Positions 34,341-45,193 of a DNA stretch of 64,000 nucleotides are shown here, piece after piece; position 1 is the stretch's first letter, and each line of letters opens with the position of its first letter. The position numbers and the translations under genes are program-made. Location: contig JBBQLP010000001.1 in assembly GCA_038327995.1 (NCBI GenBank), positions 1 through 64,000 of the forward strand, written 5' to 3'. Under the pieces are notes generated by a model. That model ran no database searches, was not told the origin of the DNA, and worked only from the letters and a program-made list of their open reading frames with translations. Origin of the DNA: CAIOYC01 sp038327995 (GTDB taxonomy: Bacteria > Pseudomonadota > Alphaproteobacteria > Caulobacterales > Caulobacteraceae).

Positions 34341-35606
34341 GTGTCCATGGCCGCTCCCGTCAAAGGTCGCTCGCGTCTCACCCAGGGCGAGCTCGAAATC
34401 GTCATGATGGCGCATGAGCGGCTGGTGTCGGGCCGCCCGGGCGGCCAGCGCGCGGTGCTGCGCTTTGTGGACCTGTCCAATCTCGACCTGTCTGGCCGCA
34501 ACCTTGCCGAGGCCGATCTTTCGGGTTCGCTGTTCGACGGCGCCCGGCTGATGAAAGTCAATCTGGAGCGGGCCTCCCTGTTCGGTTGCGACCTGCGCCG
34601 CGCCGATCTCAGGGGCGCCAGTCTTCGCCGGGCCGACCTCAGAGGCGCCAGTCTTCGCGGCGCCAATCTCTCACAGGCCGATCTCACCCAGGCGGACTTC
34701 CGCGAAGGCCGCATCGCCATTCCGCACCCGCACAAGGGTTTGTCCTCCATGCAGCACGAAATCCGCGTGGGCGATCTGAACGACGCCAATCTTTCGGGGG
34801 CGACGCTGGACGGCCTTTTGGCGGATGGCTCGTCGGCGTTCAAGGCGGACTTCACCGACTGCTCCATGCGCGGGGCCAAACTGTCGGGGGCCAATCTCAA
34901 GGACGCCAATCTTGCAGGCGCGATCCTGCAGGACGCCGAGATCGGCGGGGCCAACCTCGAAGGCGCGTGCCTGCGCGGCGCGATCCTGATGGGGGTGGAC
35001 ACCAGAACCGCCCGGATGGAGGGCGCTGATCTGCAGGGCTCCCTGCGCGATCCCCCCGCCAATGCGCGCCAACGGGGCGTCGGCTTTTTGGAAATGGCGG
35101 CGGCTAACGAGCGTTGGTGCGACACGGGGGGGCGGGAGGGGTCTCCAGCCAGATTCGACGGCGAGGACCTTCGCCTGCTCGCCGCTGGACTGAAAGGCAA
35201 ACGGCTGGCTGCATTGTCGGCCAAGGGCGCCTGTCTTGTGGGAATGGATCTGTCGGGCGCCGAGCTTCAGGGCGTCAATTTCGAGGGAGCCGACCTTCGC
35301 GGCGTCAATCTCAACGGTGCGGACCTGCGTGGCGCGCGCCTCGTCGGCGCCAACCTCACCAAGACCTCGCTCCGTCAGGCGCAGCTCGGCCCACTGCCGC
35401 TCGCGCCAGGACGCGTCAAGCCCACCAACTTCACCGACGCACGCCTGCGTTATGCGAGGGCGGAGGAGGCGGATTGCGCGGGAGCGGTCTTCGACGGCGC
35501 CGATCTGCACGCTGCCAACTTCACCGGCGCGAACATCGATGGCGCAAGCTGGAATGGCGCGATGCTGGACGGCGCGTTCGGGATCGTAGCCGCAAAAGCC
35601 GCTTGA
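34341..35606 (+). CDS. pentapeptide repeat protein, second copy
   Basis: The 421-residue product is a paralogue of the previous gene with the same order: N-terminal cap (LTQGELEIVMMAHERLVSG), pentapeptide coils, a break at REGRIAIPHPHKGL, more coils, a linker with FLEMAAANERWCDTGG (LPYAEMLAAHALWCETGG in copy one) and a final run of coils. It starts with GTG (ATG six bases on is an alternative). The 72-base gap holds no strong terminator, so both may be on one transcript. Function unknown. Confidence 0.85.
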   Translation: MSMAAPVKGRSRLTQGELEIVMMAHERLVSGRPGGQRAVLRFVDLSNLDLSGRNLAEADLSGSLFDGARLMKVNLERASLFGCDLRRADLRGASLRRADLRGASLRGANLSQADLTQADFREGRIAIPHPHKGLSSMQHEIRVGDLNDANLSGATLDGLLADGSSAFKADFTDCSMRGAKLSGANLKDANLAGAILQDAEIGGANLEGACLRGAILMGVDTRTARMEGADLQGSLRDPPANARQRGVGFLEMAAANERWCDTGGREGSPARFDGEDLRLLAAGLKGKRLAALSAKGACLVGMDLSGAELQGVNFEGADLRGVNLNGADLRGARLVGANLTKTSLRQAQLGPLPLAPGRVKPTNFTDARLRYARAEEADCAGAVFDGADLHAANFTGANIDGASWNGAMLDGAFGIVAAKAA

Positions 35607-35704
35607 GCTTTCACGCCTTTGAACCGAGGGGTCGCCTCCGCTGGACCGGCCTTGCTTTTGCCGCAGCCGTTCTCGAATGTGCGGCCACGCTTTAGGATGA
35701 TTTC

Positions 35705-36598
35705 ATGACTCTGCGACTCGCTTCCGCACTCAGCGCGGCTTTCCTGGTTTGCGCTTCGGGCGCCATGCTCGCAGGGCCGGCTTTGGCGCTTCCGGGCGGA
35801 ACGCGTGCTCATGCCCCCAATTTCGAGGACGACAAGGCTCTGGCTGCATCCGTCGCGGGGGCGTGGCGGCCAGCAGTCGAGGTCGCGCGCGACAAGTATC
35901 GTCATCCTGTGGATAGCCTGAGCTTCTGGGGCCTGCAGCCTGGGATGACGGTGATCGACCTGCAGCCCGGCGGTGGTTACTGGACCCAAATCTTGGCGCC
36001 TTATGCGATGAAGACCGGTGGGCGCTATCTGGCGGGGGTCGCCGACCTGACCAATCCTGCGATGACCGAGGGTGGCCGCAAGGGGCGCGAAGCCTTCGCC
36101 GCAAAGTTCGCGGACCAGAAGACCTACGGCAAGGTGGAACTGGTCAATTTCGGCCAGAAGTCCGGGCCCCTGACCGCGCCCGGCACAGCCGATCTGGTGC
36201 TGACCTCGCGCGAACTGCACAACTGGGCGCCTGCGGGCAAGCTCGACAAGATCATGGGCGACGCCTTCGCGGCCCTGAAGCCCGGCGGGGTCTTCGCCGT
36301 GGAGGACCACCGGGTCGACAACCGGCCCGAAACCCCCGGCTGGAAAGACGGCTACATCTCGACCGCCACCGTGATCGGGGCCGCCAGGAAGTCCGGGTTC
36401 GTGTTCGAGGCGGATTCCGGCGTCAACGCTAATCCGAAGGACACCAAGGACTATCCGTTCGGCGTCTGGACCCTGCCGCCCGCGCGCCAAAGCTCGGCGG
36501 ATGGCAAGTCTGCGGACGCCGCCTTCGATCATGCGAAATATGACGCCATCGGCGAGAGCGACCGGATGACGCTGCGCTTCCGCAAGCCGATCAAATAG
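35705..36598 (+). CDS. exported methyltransferase-fold protein, first copy
   Basis: The 297-residue product has a Sec signal peptide (ASALSAAFLVCASGAMLAGP, cut near ALA). The mature part has a class I methyltransferase-like core: GLQPGMTVIDLQPGGGYWTQ corresponds to motif I and LTSRELHNWAP to the motif after it. The C-terminal part has VNANPKDTKDYPFG and ends FDHAKYDAIGESDRMTLRFR. Such proteins are found exported in alphaproteobacteria. A periplasm has no known SAM supply, so the activity is doubtful. The next gene is a paralogue. Confidence 0.85.
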   Translation: MTLRLASALSAAFLVCASGAMLAGPALALPGGTRAHAPNFEDDKALAASVAGAWRPAVEVARDKYRHPVDSLSFWGLQPGMTVIDLQPGGGYWTQILAPYAMKTGGRYLAGVADLTNPAMTEGGRKGREAFAAKFADQKTYGKVELVNFGQKSGPLTAPGTADLVLTSRELHNWAPAGKLDKIMGDAFAALKPGGVFAVEDHRVDNRPETPGWKDGYISTATVIGAARKSGFVFEADSGVNANPKDTKDYPFGVWTLPPARQSSADGKSADAAFDHAKYDAIGESDRMTLRFRKPIK

Positions 36599-36670
36599 GC
36601 CGCTTTGACCACGTGGCGTGCGCAGGCTAGAGCGGACGACCGCTGGGGGCGGGGTGAGGACGACCAATTG

Positions 36671-37558
36671 ATGAACGTGACGCCGGGTCTATCGAGGCGG
36701 CTTCTGCTGGCAGGCGGTGCGGGAGCCTTGGCGGCGCTTTCCGCCTGTGGACGATCCGCCAAATCCGGCAGCCCCTCGCCCACGCCCGGCAATGATCCTT
36801 CAACCCTGGAAGGGGCGGTCGCCGGATCCTGGCGCTCGCAGTCAGACCGGAAGGAGGACGGGGATCGCCACCCGGTGCAGACGCTGGAGTTCCTGGGCCT
36901 CAAGCCCGGCATGACGGTGGTGGAAATCTGGCCCGGCGCCGGTTGGTACACCGACATCCTTGCGCCCTATCTCGCAGCCACCAAGGGCAAGCTTTACGCC
37001 GCCAATCTGGAGACGCCCAACCCGGACGACCAGGCGGGGGACGCGGTGGTTGCCGCCTACAAAAAGCAGTTCGGCGAGAAGAAGGACCTTTATGGCGAGG
37101 TGGCCTTCACCGCATTCGGACCGCACTCGGGGCCCTTGGCGCCGCCCGGAACCACCGACCTTGTCTTCATGCACAACGTCAACAACTGGATGGCGGCGGG
37201 CCTTTCGGAGAAGGCTTTCCACGACGCTTTTGTAGCGCTGAAGCCCGGCGGCGCACTCGGCGTTGTACAGGCCCGCGCCGGTCCCGGCGGAGTGCAGGAC
37301 GCCGTGGCCGCAAGCGGTTATGTGCAACAGGATTTCGTCAAGCAACTGGCTAATGAGGCGGGCTTTCGCTTCGACGGAGCGAGCGAGGTCAACGCCAATC
37401 CGAAGGACACCCGGAACTATCCGTTCGGAGCAGCCACGCTTCCGCCCACGCGCCGATCCTCGCCGATGGGAAAGGCTCCGAACCTTTTGTTCGACCACAA
37501 GAAATACGACGCCATAGGAGAGCCCGACCGGATGACCTTAAGGTTCGTGAAGCCATGA
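36671..37558 (+). CDS. exported methyltransferase-fold lipoprotein, second copy
   Basis: The 295-residue product starts with a twin-arginine-like lipoprotein signal: SRRLLLAGGAGALAALSACG, with the Cys as the lipid site. It shares with its neighbour the motif I region (GLKPGMTVVEIWPGAGWYTD), FMHNVNNWMAAG, VNANPKDTRNYPFG and the ending FDHKKYDAIGEPDRMTLRFV. So it is a tandem duplicate that changed from a soluble to a lipid-anchored form. An in-frame start at 36605 is rejected because the signal would be buried. It overlaps the next gene by four bases. Confidence 0.85.
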   Translation: MNVTPGLSRRLLLAGGAGALAALSACGRSAKSGSPSPTPGNDPSTLEGAVAGSWRSQSDRKEDGDRHPVQTLEFLGLKPGMTVVEIWPGAGWYTDILAPYLAATKGKLYAANLETPNPDDQAGDAVVAAYKKQFGEKKDLYGEVAFTAFGPHSGPLAPPGTTDLVFMHNVNNWMAAGLSEKAFHDAFVALKPGGALGVVQARAGPGGVQDAVAASGYVQQDFVKQLANEAGFRFDGASEVNANPKDTRNYPFGAATLPPTRRSSPMGKAPNLLFDHKKYDAIGEPDRMTLRFVKP

Positions 37559-38232
37559 AGACCCTCGCCGCCTTCGCTCTTCTGGCTGCGTTCGCAGCCG
37601 GAGCGCCCGCTTTTGCGCAGGCACCCGCCCCGCCCGCGAGTCCAACCGGCCTGGCGGAAAAGACGGTCGACGCCCTGAAGCTGTTTCCGATGCTCGAAAA
37701 GTTCTACGCCATTCCGTCTGCTGACCGGTCGAAACTGGCTCTGGGTTACGCCATCCTGAATGAGCGCAAGCCGTCGCCGGACGTGCACCTGACACTTGTG
37801 GTGGGAGAGCGACGCACGCCCCTGGCGCTGGCTCCGGATGGCAAGCTCATGCGCCTGCCCACCTCCGCCGACCTCGCCGCCCACGCACAGGTGACGGTCT
37901 CCGCGCCCCATGGGGCCAAGCTGTCCAGCCGCCTCGATCTCGGCTCCTCGATTGCGCCCGCCCAGGAAATCAGCGCCGCCGACTGCACGCTGGCTATAGC
38001 TCAGGCCAACGCTGCGATCCGGCGGGTGGCGGGCATGGTCATGAGCTTCATGGCCCCGCACATCAGTCGCGCGGCCTTCCCGGGCGCGGGTTCAGGTGTG
38101 GCCGTCGCCGCTGATGGCAAGACGACGCCCTTGCCCGTGGTGAAAGGGGTTCCGGTCTACGATCCGAACGCAATCAAGGGCGCCAAGACCCTGCGCTTCA
38201 CCCACGCTCCCTCGCACGTGGATTTCGACTAG
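37555..38232 (+). CDS. exported hypothetical protein
   Basis: The 225-residue product has a signal peptide (MKTLAAFALLAAFAAGAPAF, cut near AQA). The rest is mostly alpha/beta with a later part ISAADCTLAIAQANAAIRRV. It is not recognised with confidence; a DUF2987-like layout is possible. The ATG overlaps the stop of the methyltransferase-like gene (ATGA), so it is in the same operon and presumably in the same compartment. Confidence 0.75.
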   Translation: MKTLAAFALLAAFAAGAPAFAQAPAPPASPTGLAEKTVDALKLFPMLEKFYAIPSADRSKLALGYAILNERKPSPDVHLTLVVGERRTPLALAPDGKLMRLPTSADLAAHAQVTVSAPHGAKLSSRLDLGSSIAPAQEISAADCTLAIAQANAAIRRVAGMVMSFMAPHISRAAFPGAGSGVAVAADGKTTPLPVVKGVPVYDPNAIKGAKTLRFTHAPSHVDFD

Positions 38233-38248
38233 ACGCTTCACCGAGCGG

Positions 38249-39796
38249 CTAGGGACGCATCCCGAAAGCGCTGGGGCCGGGCTTCAGGAGACGTTGGGCG
38301 AGGGCCGCAAACTCGCACAGAAGCGGGCGGGTGTCGCGCGGATCGATGATCTCCTCGATCAGGAAGGCGTCCGCCGTGCGGAAGGGCGAGCGCACTGCCT
38401 CCATCCGCTGGCGCAGTTCAGCCAACAATGCTTCGGGGTCCTCCGCCGCTTCCAGATCACGCTTGTAGGCCGCTTCGATCCCGCCTTCGACCGGCAGCGA
38501 GCCCCAGTCGCCCGACGGCCAGGCGTAGCGGAACTGCGCGCGGGCGTGGTTGCGCACCGCCGCCCCGGCGATGCCGAACGACTTGCGCACCATGATGGTG
38601 CACCAGGGGACAGTGGCTTGATAGACCGCCGACATGGCGCGCACCCCATGGCGGATCGTGGCCGCCTTTTCCGCTTCCACCCCGATAGCGAAGCCCGGCA
38701 CGTCCACGAGGTGAACGACGGGCAGGTGGAAGGTCTGGGCCATGTCGATGAAGCGGATCAGCTTGTCGGAACTGTCGGCGGTCCACGCGCCGCCCGCGAT
38801 GTACGGGTCGGAGGCGATCACGGCGACGGGCCAGCCGTCCAGCCGTGCAAAGCCCGTGATCGAGGCGCGGCCCCAATAGCGTCCGATCTCGAAGAACGAG
38901 CCACGGTCCACTATCGCCTCAACGATGGGTCGCATCTTGTAGACCCGCCGCCGTTCGCGCGGGACAGCGGCGATTAGCCAGTCTTCCTTGCGGTCCGGTG
39001 CGTCGGCGGGACTTGTCCGGGGCGGCAATTCGTCGATCGAGGAAGGGAGATAGGATAAAAAGCGCCGCACGCATTCCATCGCCTCTTCTTCCGTGTCCAC
39101 CGCCTCGTCGCAGACACCGTTCCGGGCGTGGATTTCCCAACCGCCGAGTTCTTCCTTGGTTACGTCCTCGCCCAGCGCTTTCACGAGCGGCGGTCCGGCG
39201 GCGAACACCTGCGACAAGCCCTTGACCATCACCGCAAAGTGGCTGGCCGCTACGCGCGCCGCGCCGAGGCCCGCGCAGGGGCCCAGCGCCAGGGCGCAGA
39301 CCGGCACGTTTGCCATAGAGGCGACCGGCGTTTCCCACCCGTGTACCTCGGGAATATAAGTTCGCGACCCGGTGTCCAGAGAGCGAACCGAGCCGCCGCC
39401 GCCGGTGCCGTCGATGATTCGCACGATGGGCATCCGCCATTCCAGCGCCGTCATCTCTGCCAGCATCATCTTGCGGCCGATAGAGGCGTCCGCCGCGCCG
39501 CCCCGCACGGTGAAGTCGTCGCCCAGCACCACTACCGGGCGCCCTTCGATCCGCGCTCGCCCGAACACCATGTTGGCGGCCAGGAAGTCGGTCAGCGCGC
39601 CGGTTTCGTCATAGGTCGCCCGCCCGGCGATCTTGCCGGTTTCGTGCAGCGAGCCTGGATCGATCAGGGCCTCGATCCGCTCGCGCACGGTCAGCTTGCC
39701 AAAGGATTTCTGGCGCGCCACCCGCTCTTCGCCGCCCATGGCCTCGGCCAGACGCTCGCGTTCGCGCAAGGCGTCGATCTCGGGTTTCCACGTCAT
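38249..39796 (-). CDS. acyl-CoA carboxylase, carboxyltransferase beta subunit
   Basis: The 515-residue product is a biotin-dependent carboxyltransferase of the propionyl-/methylcrotonyl-type. The N-terminal ClpP/crotonase half (FLAANMVFGRARIEGRPVVV, GTGGGGSVRSL) and C-terminal half (GWPVAVIASDPYIAGGAWT, VHLVDVPGFAIGVEAEKAAT, RKSFGIAGAA) are both complete. The alpha subunit with biotin carboxylase is not in the window, so the acyl-CoA is not known. The start is ATG 39796 (MTWKPEID); the longer start at 39829 has weaker support. Convergent with the exported hypothetical gene. Confidence 0.9.
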   Translation of the reverse strand: MTWKPEIDALRERERLAEAMGGEERVARQKSFGKLTVRERIEALIDPGSLHETGKIAGRATYDETGALTDFLAANMVFGRARIEGRPVVVLGDDFTVRGGAADASIGRKMMLAEMTALEWRMPIVRIIDGTGGGGSVRSLDTGSRTYIPEVHGWETPVASMANVPVCALALGPCAGLGAARVAASHFAVMVKGLSQVFAAGPPLVKALGEDVTKEELGGWEIHARNGVCDEAVDTEEEAMECVRRFLSYLPSSIDELPPRTSPADAPDRKEDWLIAAVPRERRRVYKMRPIVEAIVDRGSFFEIGRYWGRASITGFARLDGWPVAVIASDPYIAGGAWTADSSDKLIRFIDMAQTFHLPVVHLVDVPGFAIGVEAEKAATIRHGVRAMSAVYQATVPWCTIMVRKSFGIAGAAVRNHARAQFRYAWPSGDWGSLPVEGGIEAAYKRDLEAAEDPEALLAELRQRMEAVRSPFRTADAFLIEEIIDPRDTRPLLCEFAALAQRLLKPGPSAFGMRP

Positions 39797-39897
39797 GCCT
39801 GCAACCTTCACGATTCGCTTGTGCGCCAACGCTTGAACGGTATCTACTCCGCCCGCCGCCGGAGCGCAGGGCTTCGGCAGACCCCAAGGAGCGCCTC

Positions 39898-40200
39898 GTG
39901 GCCACGCTGGAAGAGATCACCAACCAATTCAAGACCGCCGTGGGCTCGGACTCCGGCCTCGGCAAGAGCGTCAAGTTCGACCTGAAGCCCGACGGGGTCA
40001 TCTTCATCGACGGCGGCACGGTCAACAACGAGGATTCGCCCGCCGACTGCACCATTGTCGTCACCAAGGACGACTTCGAGAAGATGGCGGCCGGGACGCT
40101 CGATCCGACCATGGCCTTTATGCAGGGCAAGCTGAAGGTGAACGGCGATATGTCGGTGGCCATGAAGCTTCAGCCGCTGCTCGCCAAGGCGCGGGGCTAA
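39898..40200 (+). CDS. SCP2 sterol-binding domain protein
   Basis: The 100-residue product is a stand-alone SCP2 domain (ITNQFKTAVGSDSGLGKSVK, IVVTKDDFEKMAAGTLDPTM, FMQGKLKVNGDMSVAMKL). Such domains bind lipids or acyl-CoA in a hydrophobic tunnel. It starts with GTG after CAAGGAGC. It is divergent from the acyl-CoA carboxylase gene and may share its regulation. The next gene follows by four bases. Confidence 0.92.
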   Translation: MATLEEITNQFKTAVGSDSGLGKSVKFDLKPDGVIFIDGGTVNNEDSPADCTIVVTKDDFEKMAAGTLDPTMAFMQGKLKVNGDMSVAMKLQPLLAKARG

Positions 40201-40204
40201 GCGG

Positions 40205-41146
40205 TTGGGAGAGGCAGCGCCGCTCGTTTCGGTTCCTGAAGCCGTGGTTCCGCCGGGAGGCGGGGCCGAATGGTATCTTGGGGCCGATAAGGCCAAGCTC
40301 AGGGCGGCGCTGTTTTCTCCTGACAAGCCGGGGCGGGGGTCGGTGATCCTCAGCCCCGGTCGCTCCGAACCGATCGAGAAATATTTCGAGGTGGTGGGAG
40401 ATCTGAACGCGCGGGGCTTCACCGTGCTGGTGCATGACTGGCGGGGACAGGGGCTTTCTGCGCGAGCGTTCACGGACCGGATGCCGGGGCACGCGCGGGG
40501 TTGGAGGCCGTTCCTGTCCGACTACAAGGCGATGATAACGGCCTTCGAGGCGCGAATGCCAAAGCCCTGGATCGCGGTCGGACACTCCATGGGCGGCGGC
40601 TTGACCGCGCTTGCACTCGCCGAGGGTGAGGCAAGGTTCGCCGCAGCGGTGCTGTCCGCGCCAATGCTGGGCCTGAACCTTGGCAGGCGCTCGCCTGCAT
40701 CGGTGGCGCTATTGGCCGGGACGATGAGCCTGTTTGGGCGTGCTGGCGCCTATGCCGCCCCACCCGTTGATCCTCTGGCCGAAACGTTTGACACCAATGT
40801 CCTGACCCACGACGCCACGCGCTATGAGCGGTTTCACATCCAGCTTCGGGCTGAGCCCCACCTGAAGATCAGCGGGCCGACCTTCGGCTGGCTGCGGTTC
40901 GCCATCATGCTCTGCGCGCGCGTCAGAACCTCTCGCCGGATCGACACCTTGCCGATCCCGCTGGTGATCGTGGCGGCGGGAGAGGAAAAACTTTGCAGCA
41001 ACACGGCCTCGCGCGCGGTGGCCGAGCGCGCACCCAAGGGCCGGTATGTGGAAGTCCCCGGCGCCTTCCACGAAATCCTGATGGAGACCGACGACAAGCG
41101 AGCGGTGTTCTGGGACGAGTTCGACAAGGTGGCGGCGGCTTTATAA
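40205..41146 (+). CDS. alpha/beta hydrolase, lysophospholipase-like
   Basis: The 313-residue product is a serine hydrolase of the monoglyceride lipase/PldB type. HDWRGQGLSARA is the oxyanion/lid region, and the nucleophile lies in AVGHSMGGG. The final His is in PGAFHEILMETD. It has no signal peptide. The start is a TTG four bases after the SCP2 stop; the ribosome site is weak and the first residues are uncertain. It probably acts on lipids with the SCP2 protein. It ends at a hairpin shared with hisN. Confidence 0.85.
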   Translation: MGEAAPLVSVPEAVVPPGGGAEWYLGADKAKLRAALFSPDKPGRGSVILSPGRSEPIEKYFEVVGDLNARGFTVLVHDWRGQGLSARAFTDRMPGHARGWRPFLSDYKAMITAFEARMPKPWIAVGHSMGGGLTALALAEGEARFAAAVLSAPMLGLNLGRRSPASVALLAGTMSLFGRAGAYAAPPVDPLAETFDTNVLTHDATRYERFHIQLRAEPHLKISGPTFGWLRFAIMLCARVRTSRRIDTLPIPLVIVAAGEEKLCSNTASRAVAERAPKGRYVEVPGAFHEILMETDDKRAVFWDEFDKVAAAL

Positions 41147-41148
41147 TT

Positions 41149-41179
41149 CCGCTCATCCCGGCGAATGCCGGGGGAGCGG
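41149..41179. terminator. bidirectional hairpin between convergent genes
   Basis: CCGCT-CAT-CCCGGC-GAAT-GCCGGG-GG-AGCGG makes a long stem with a small bulge, right between the convergent hydrolase and hisN stops. The CCCGGCGAATGCCGGG word is a common REP-type repeat, so it is both a repeat and a likely terminator. Confidence 0.6.
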
Positions 41180-41184
41180 ATGAG

Positions 41185-41991
41185 TCATTCGTTCAACAAC
41201 CTTAACGCCTCGTCCCGCACCCGTGCGTCGCCACAGATCAGCATCTGACCACCGTTCTGGCCGATCTCAGCGCCCTGCCAGTCGGTGATGAACCCGCCAG
41301 CGCCCTTGATGATCGGGATGGCGGCTTCCACGTCCCAAGCCTTCAGTCCCGTTTCGATCACAAGATCGAGGGTTCCAAGCGCGACCATCGCGTAGGCGTA
41401 GGCGTCGCAGCCATAGCGGGTCAGGCGAGCGGTGTTACGGATACGCTTCCAGGGTTCGAGGGTCTCGCCGCGAAACAGAGTCGGATCGGTGGTGGCGATC
41501 AGCGCGCTGGCCAGATCGGGACAGGGGCGGGCCTTGATCGCTTTGCCCTCGCCGCCGCGCACAAGACGCGCGCCGTTGGCGGAACCGACGAACACCTCAT
41601 CGAGGTAGGATTGGCCGATAGCGCCCACAACAGGCTTTCCATGGTAACGCAGCCCGATCAGTGTGGTCCAGACGGGCAGGCCAGCGATGAAGGCGCGGGT
41701 GCCGTCGATGGGATCGAGCACCCAGACGAACTCGGCGTCCGGACGGTCCTCGCCATATTCCTCGCCGATGACCCCGTGATCGGGGTAGCGGGCGGCGACA
41801 ACCTGGCGGATCGCGGCTTCTGCGCCCTTGTCGGCGGCGGTGACGGGATCGAATATTGACCCAACGCCCTTGTCTTCCAGGCCGTTGTCGGCGCGGAACA
41901 GGGGCAGGATCACGCCTCCGGCCACCTTCGCCAACTCAAGCGCGAAGGTTTCCAGAAGGGAGAGACGGTCAGGGGAAAGGCTTTGCGGCAT
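41185..41991 (-). CDS. hisN: histidinol-phosphatase (inositol monophosphatase family)
   Basis: The 268-residue product has the IMPase metal sites: EE at 77-78 (GEEYGED), DPIDGT at 93-98 and WDVEAA near 218. Alphaproteobacterial proteins of this subfamily, with DPIDGTRAFI and a missing canonical HisB phosphatase, act as histidinol-phosphatase. Other IMPase substrates are possible; no other his genes are in the window. The protein is cytoplasmic. Confidence 0.85.
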   Translation of the reverse strand: MPQSLSPDRLSLLETFALELAKVAGGVILPLFRADNGLEDKGVGSIFDPVTAADKGAEAAIRQVVAARYPDHGVIGEEYGEDRPDAEFVWVLDPIDGTRAFIAGLPVWTTLIGLRYHGKPVVGAIGQSYLDEVFVGSANGARLVRGGEGKAIKARPCPDLASALIATTDPTLFRGETLEPWKRIRNTARLTRYGCDAYAYAMVALGTLDLVIETGLKAWDVEAAIPIIKGAGGFITDWQGAEIGQNGGQMLICGDARVRDEALRLLNE

Positions 41992-42033
41992 ATCTCCCGC
42001 TTAGCCCGGCCCGCCGCATTGGGAAAGACGGAG

Positions 42034-42423
42034 CTAGACTGCGGCCTCGGTGTTAAGCGACTTGGCCAGATCGAGCAGGCGGCGGCGCGGACGCTCGCCG
42101 AGCTGATAGTAGGCGCGGATCAGGTCCATGGTTTCCTTGCGGGCCATGACTTCGCCAGCGCGGGGCTCGGGGGCGGCGATCTCGCGTTCCTTGCGCTCCT
42201 GCGCTTCGGTCAGGCCGTCGTAGAAATAGCCGATGGGGATTTCCAGCGCCTCGGACAATTGCCACAGGCGGGCGGCGGAGATGCGGTTTGCACCGCACTC
42301 ATACTTCTGGATCTGCTGAAAGCGGATACCTACGGCGGACGCCAGTTGCTGCTGTGTCAGACCCAGAAGGCGACGACGGCGGCGCAGGCGACGGCCCAGG
42401 TGAAGATCAATGTCGTTAGCCAT
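42034..42423 (-). CDS. XRE family HTH transcriptional regulator
   Basis: The 129-residue product has a Cro/C1 helix-turn-helix at about 10-65 (GRRLRRRRRLLGLTQQQLAS, FQQIQKYECGANRISAARLW, EALEIPIGYFYD). The C-terminal part (about 75-125) is acidic then helical and may dimerise. The start is ATG 42423 (MANDIDLHLGR). It ends just before hisN but is 42 bases away. Target genes are unknown. Several alphaproteobacteria have similar regulators in stationary phase or envelope control. Confidence 0.9.
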   Translation of the reverse strand: MANDIDLHLGRRLRRRRRLLGLTQQQLASAVGIRFQQIQKYECGANRISAARLWQLSEALEIPIGYFYDGLTEAQERKEREIAAPEPRAGEVMARKETMDLIRAYYQLGERPRRRLLDLAKSLNTEAAV

Positions 42424-42687
42424 GCGGCTAGTCCCCTCCGATGTCCGTCCCGATCTGGAACGGCTGCGCTTCACAGGGGCAAGCACCGTGCCGAAACTCG
42501 CGGACTACGCGAACTGAGTAACGCTAGTAGGCGAAGTTAACAGGGTTTTGCTTCGGTAACGCGACGGTGGAATGCCGCACCCTGTCTCTGCCCTCAAGAA
42601 GCAAGGCGACCCCGGCTGAAAGCCTGGGCCGCCTCGATCAGGTTCGCGTCTTGATCGCTGCACAGCGGCGGATGACGACCGATCCGC
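42424..42687. other. 264-bp intergenic region upstream of the XRE gene
   Basis: CGAAG (42532-42536) and CTTCG (42551-42555) are inverted with a 14-base spacer containing GTTAAC. This could be an operator for the XRE regulator or part of its promoter. Otherwise nothing is supported. Confidence 0.3.
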
Positions 42688-43107
42688 CTATGGTGTGGGC
42701 GGCGCAACAGGCGGTTGGATCCCGTTATTGGGCGCGCGCTTGGAGTGTCTGCTGCGCTTTGCCTTTTTGTGCGACATCGACCTGTGGGTGCTAGCGCTCG
42801 ACGTGGTCGCCATGTCGTCCGTAGCTCGCACAGTGTTGGACGCCGCCGGGTTCGGGGCCGTGCCGGGCGCGGCCATGGGATCGACGGGCGTGGACTGCGG
42901 GGTTGTAGCGAGAGGCCTTGCAGTCTGTGGCGGGACAACGGGGGGCGTCGCCTGACCGCCGTTGGAACTGGGCGAGGCCGCCGCCGGACCTACCGGACCC
43001 GCTGCGCCGCCCGCGAGAGGCTGTGGATAGGCTGCTGGCTGAGCGAAAGCGGAGACTGAAAGTGTAAGCGCCGCCGCAGCCGCGCTGGCGAGAATGATTA
43101 TACGCAT
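42688..43107 (-). CDS. secreted low-complexity Pro/Ala-rich protein
   Basis: The 139-residue product has a Sec signal peptide (MRIIILASAAAAALTLSVSA, cut near AFAQ). The mature part is Pro/Ala/Gly/Thr-rich (about 25-95), then a basic Ser/His/Lys stretch (HKKAKRSRHSKR, about 118-129) and a Pro-rich end. No family is recognised. It is probably periplasmic and flexible. Confidence 0.65.
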   Translation of the reverse strand: MRIIILASAAAAALTLSVSAFAQPAAYPQPLAGGAAGPVGPAAASPSSNGGQATPPVVPPQTARPLATTPQSTPVDPMAAPGTAPNPAASNTVRATDDMATTSSASTHRSMSHKKAKRSRHSKRAPNNGIQPPVAPPTP

Positions 43108-43224
43108 GGTGTGTGTTCCTGGGTGACGCTTACGCTGGCAGATAGTCGCCGCGATGAGCTTCTGACCCAAGATTAACTCTCAGGTCCGCCCGAGGTTTCC
43201 AAACACTCCCACCCCTGCGTCTGG

Positions 43225-45057
<1,833 letters not shown>

Positions 45058-45193
45058 AGGGTTCGGAACGGCCTGAAAGGTCGCGGACAAGAGACGCGAG
45101 TGTTGGAGGTGCGGAAGCGCGCGCTTTTACGCCTGATCGCTCCAGAACGCCAGCGCCTTCGCGGGCGCAGCAAAGAGGGCAAAAATGGCGCGC

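Noticed and set aside
35450..36667. 405-residue minus-strand frame
   Set aside because: It lies antisense to a pentapeptide gene and an exported methyltransferase gene; typical GC-rich shadow.
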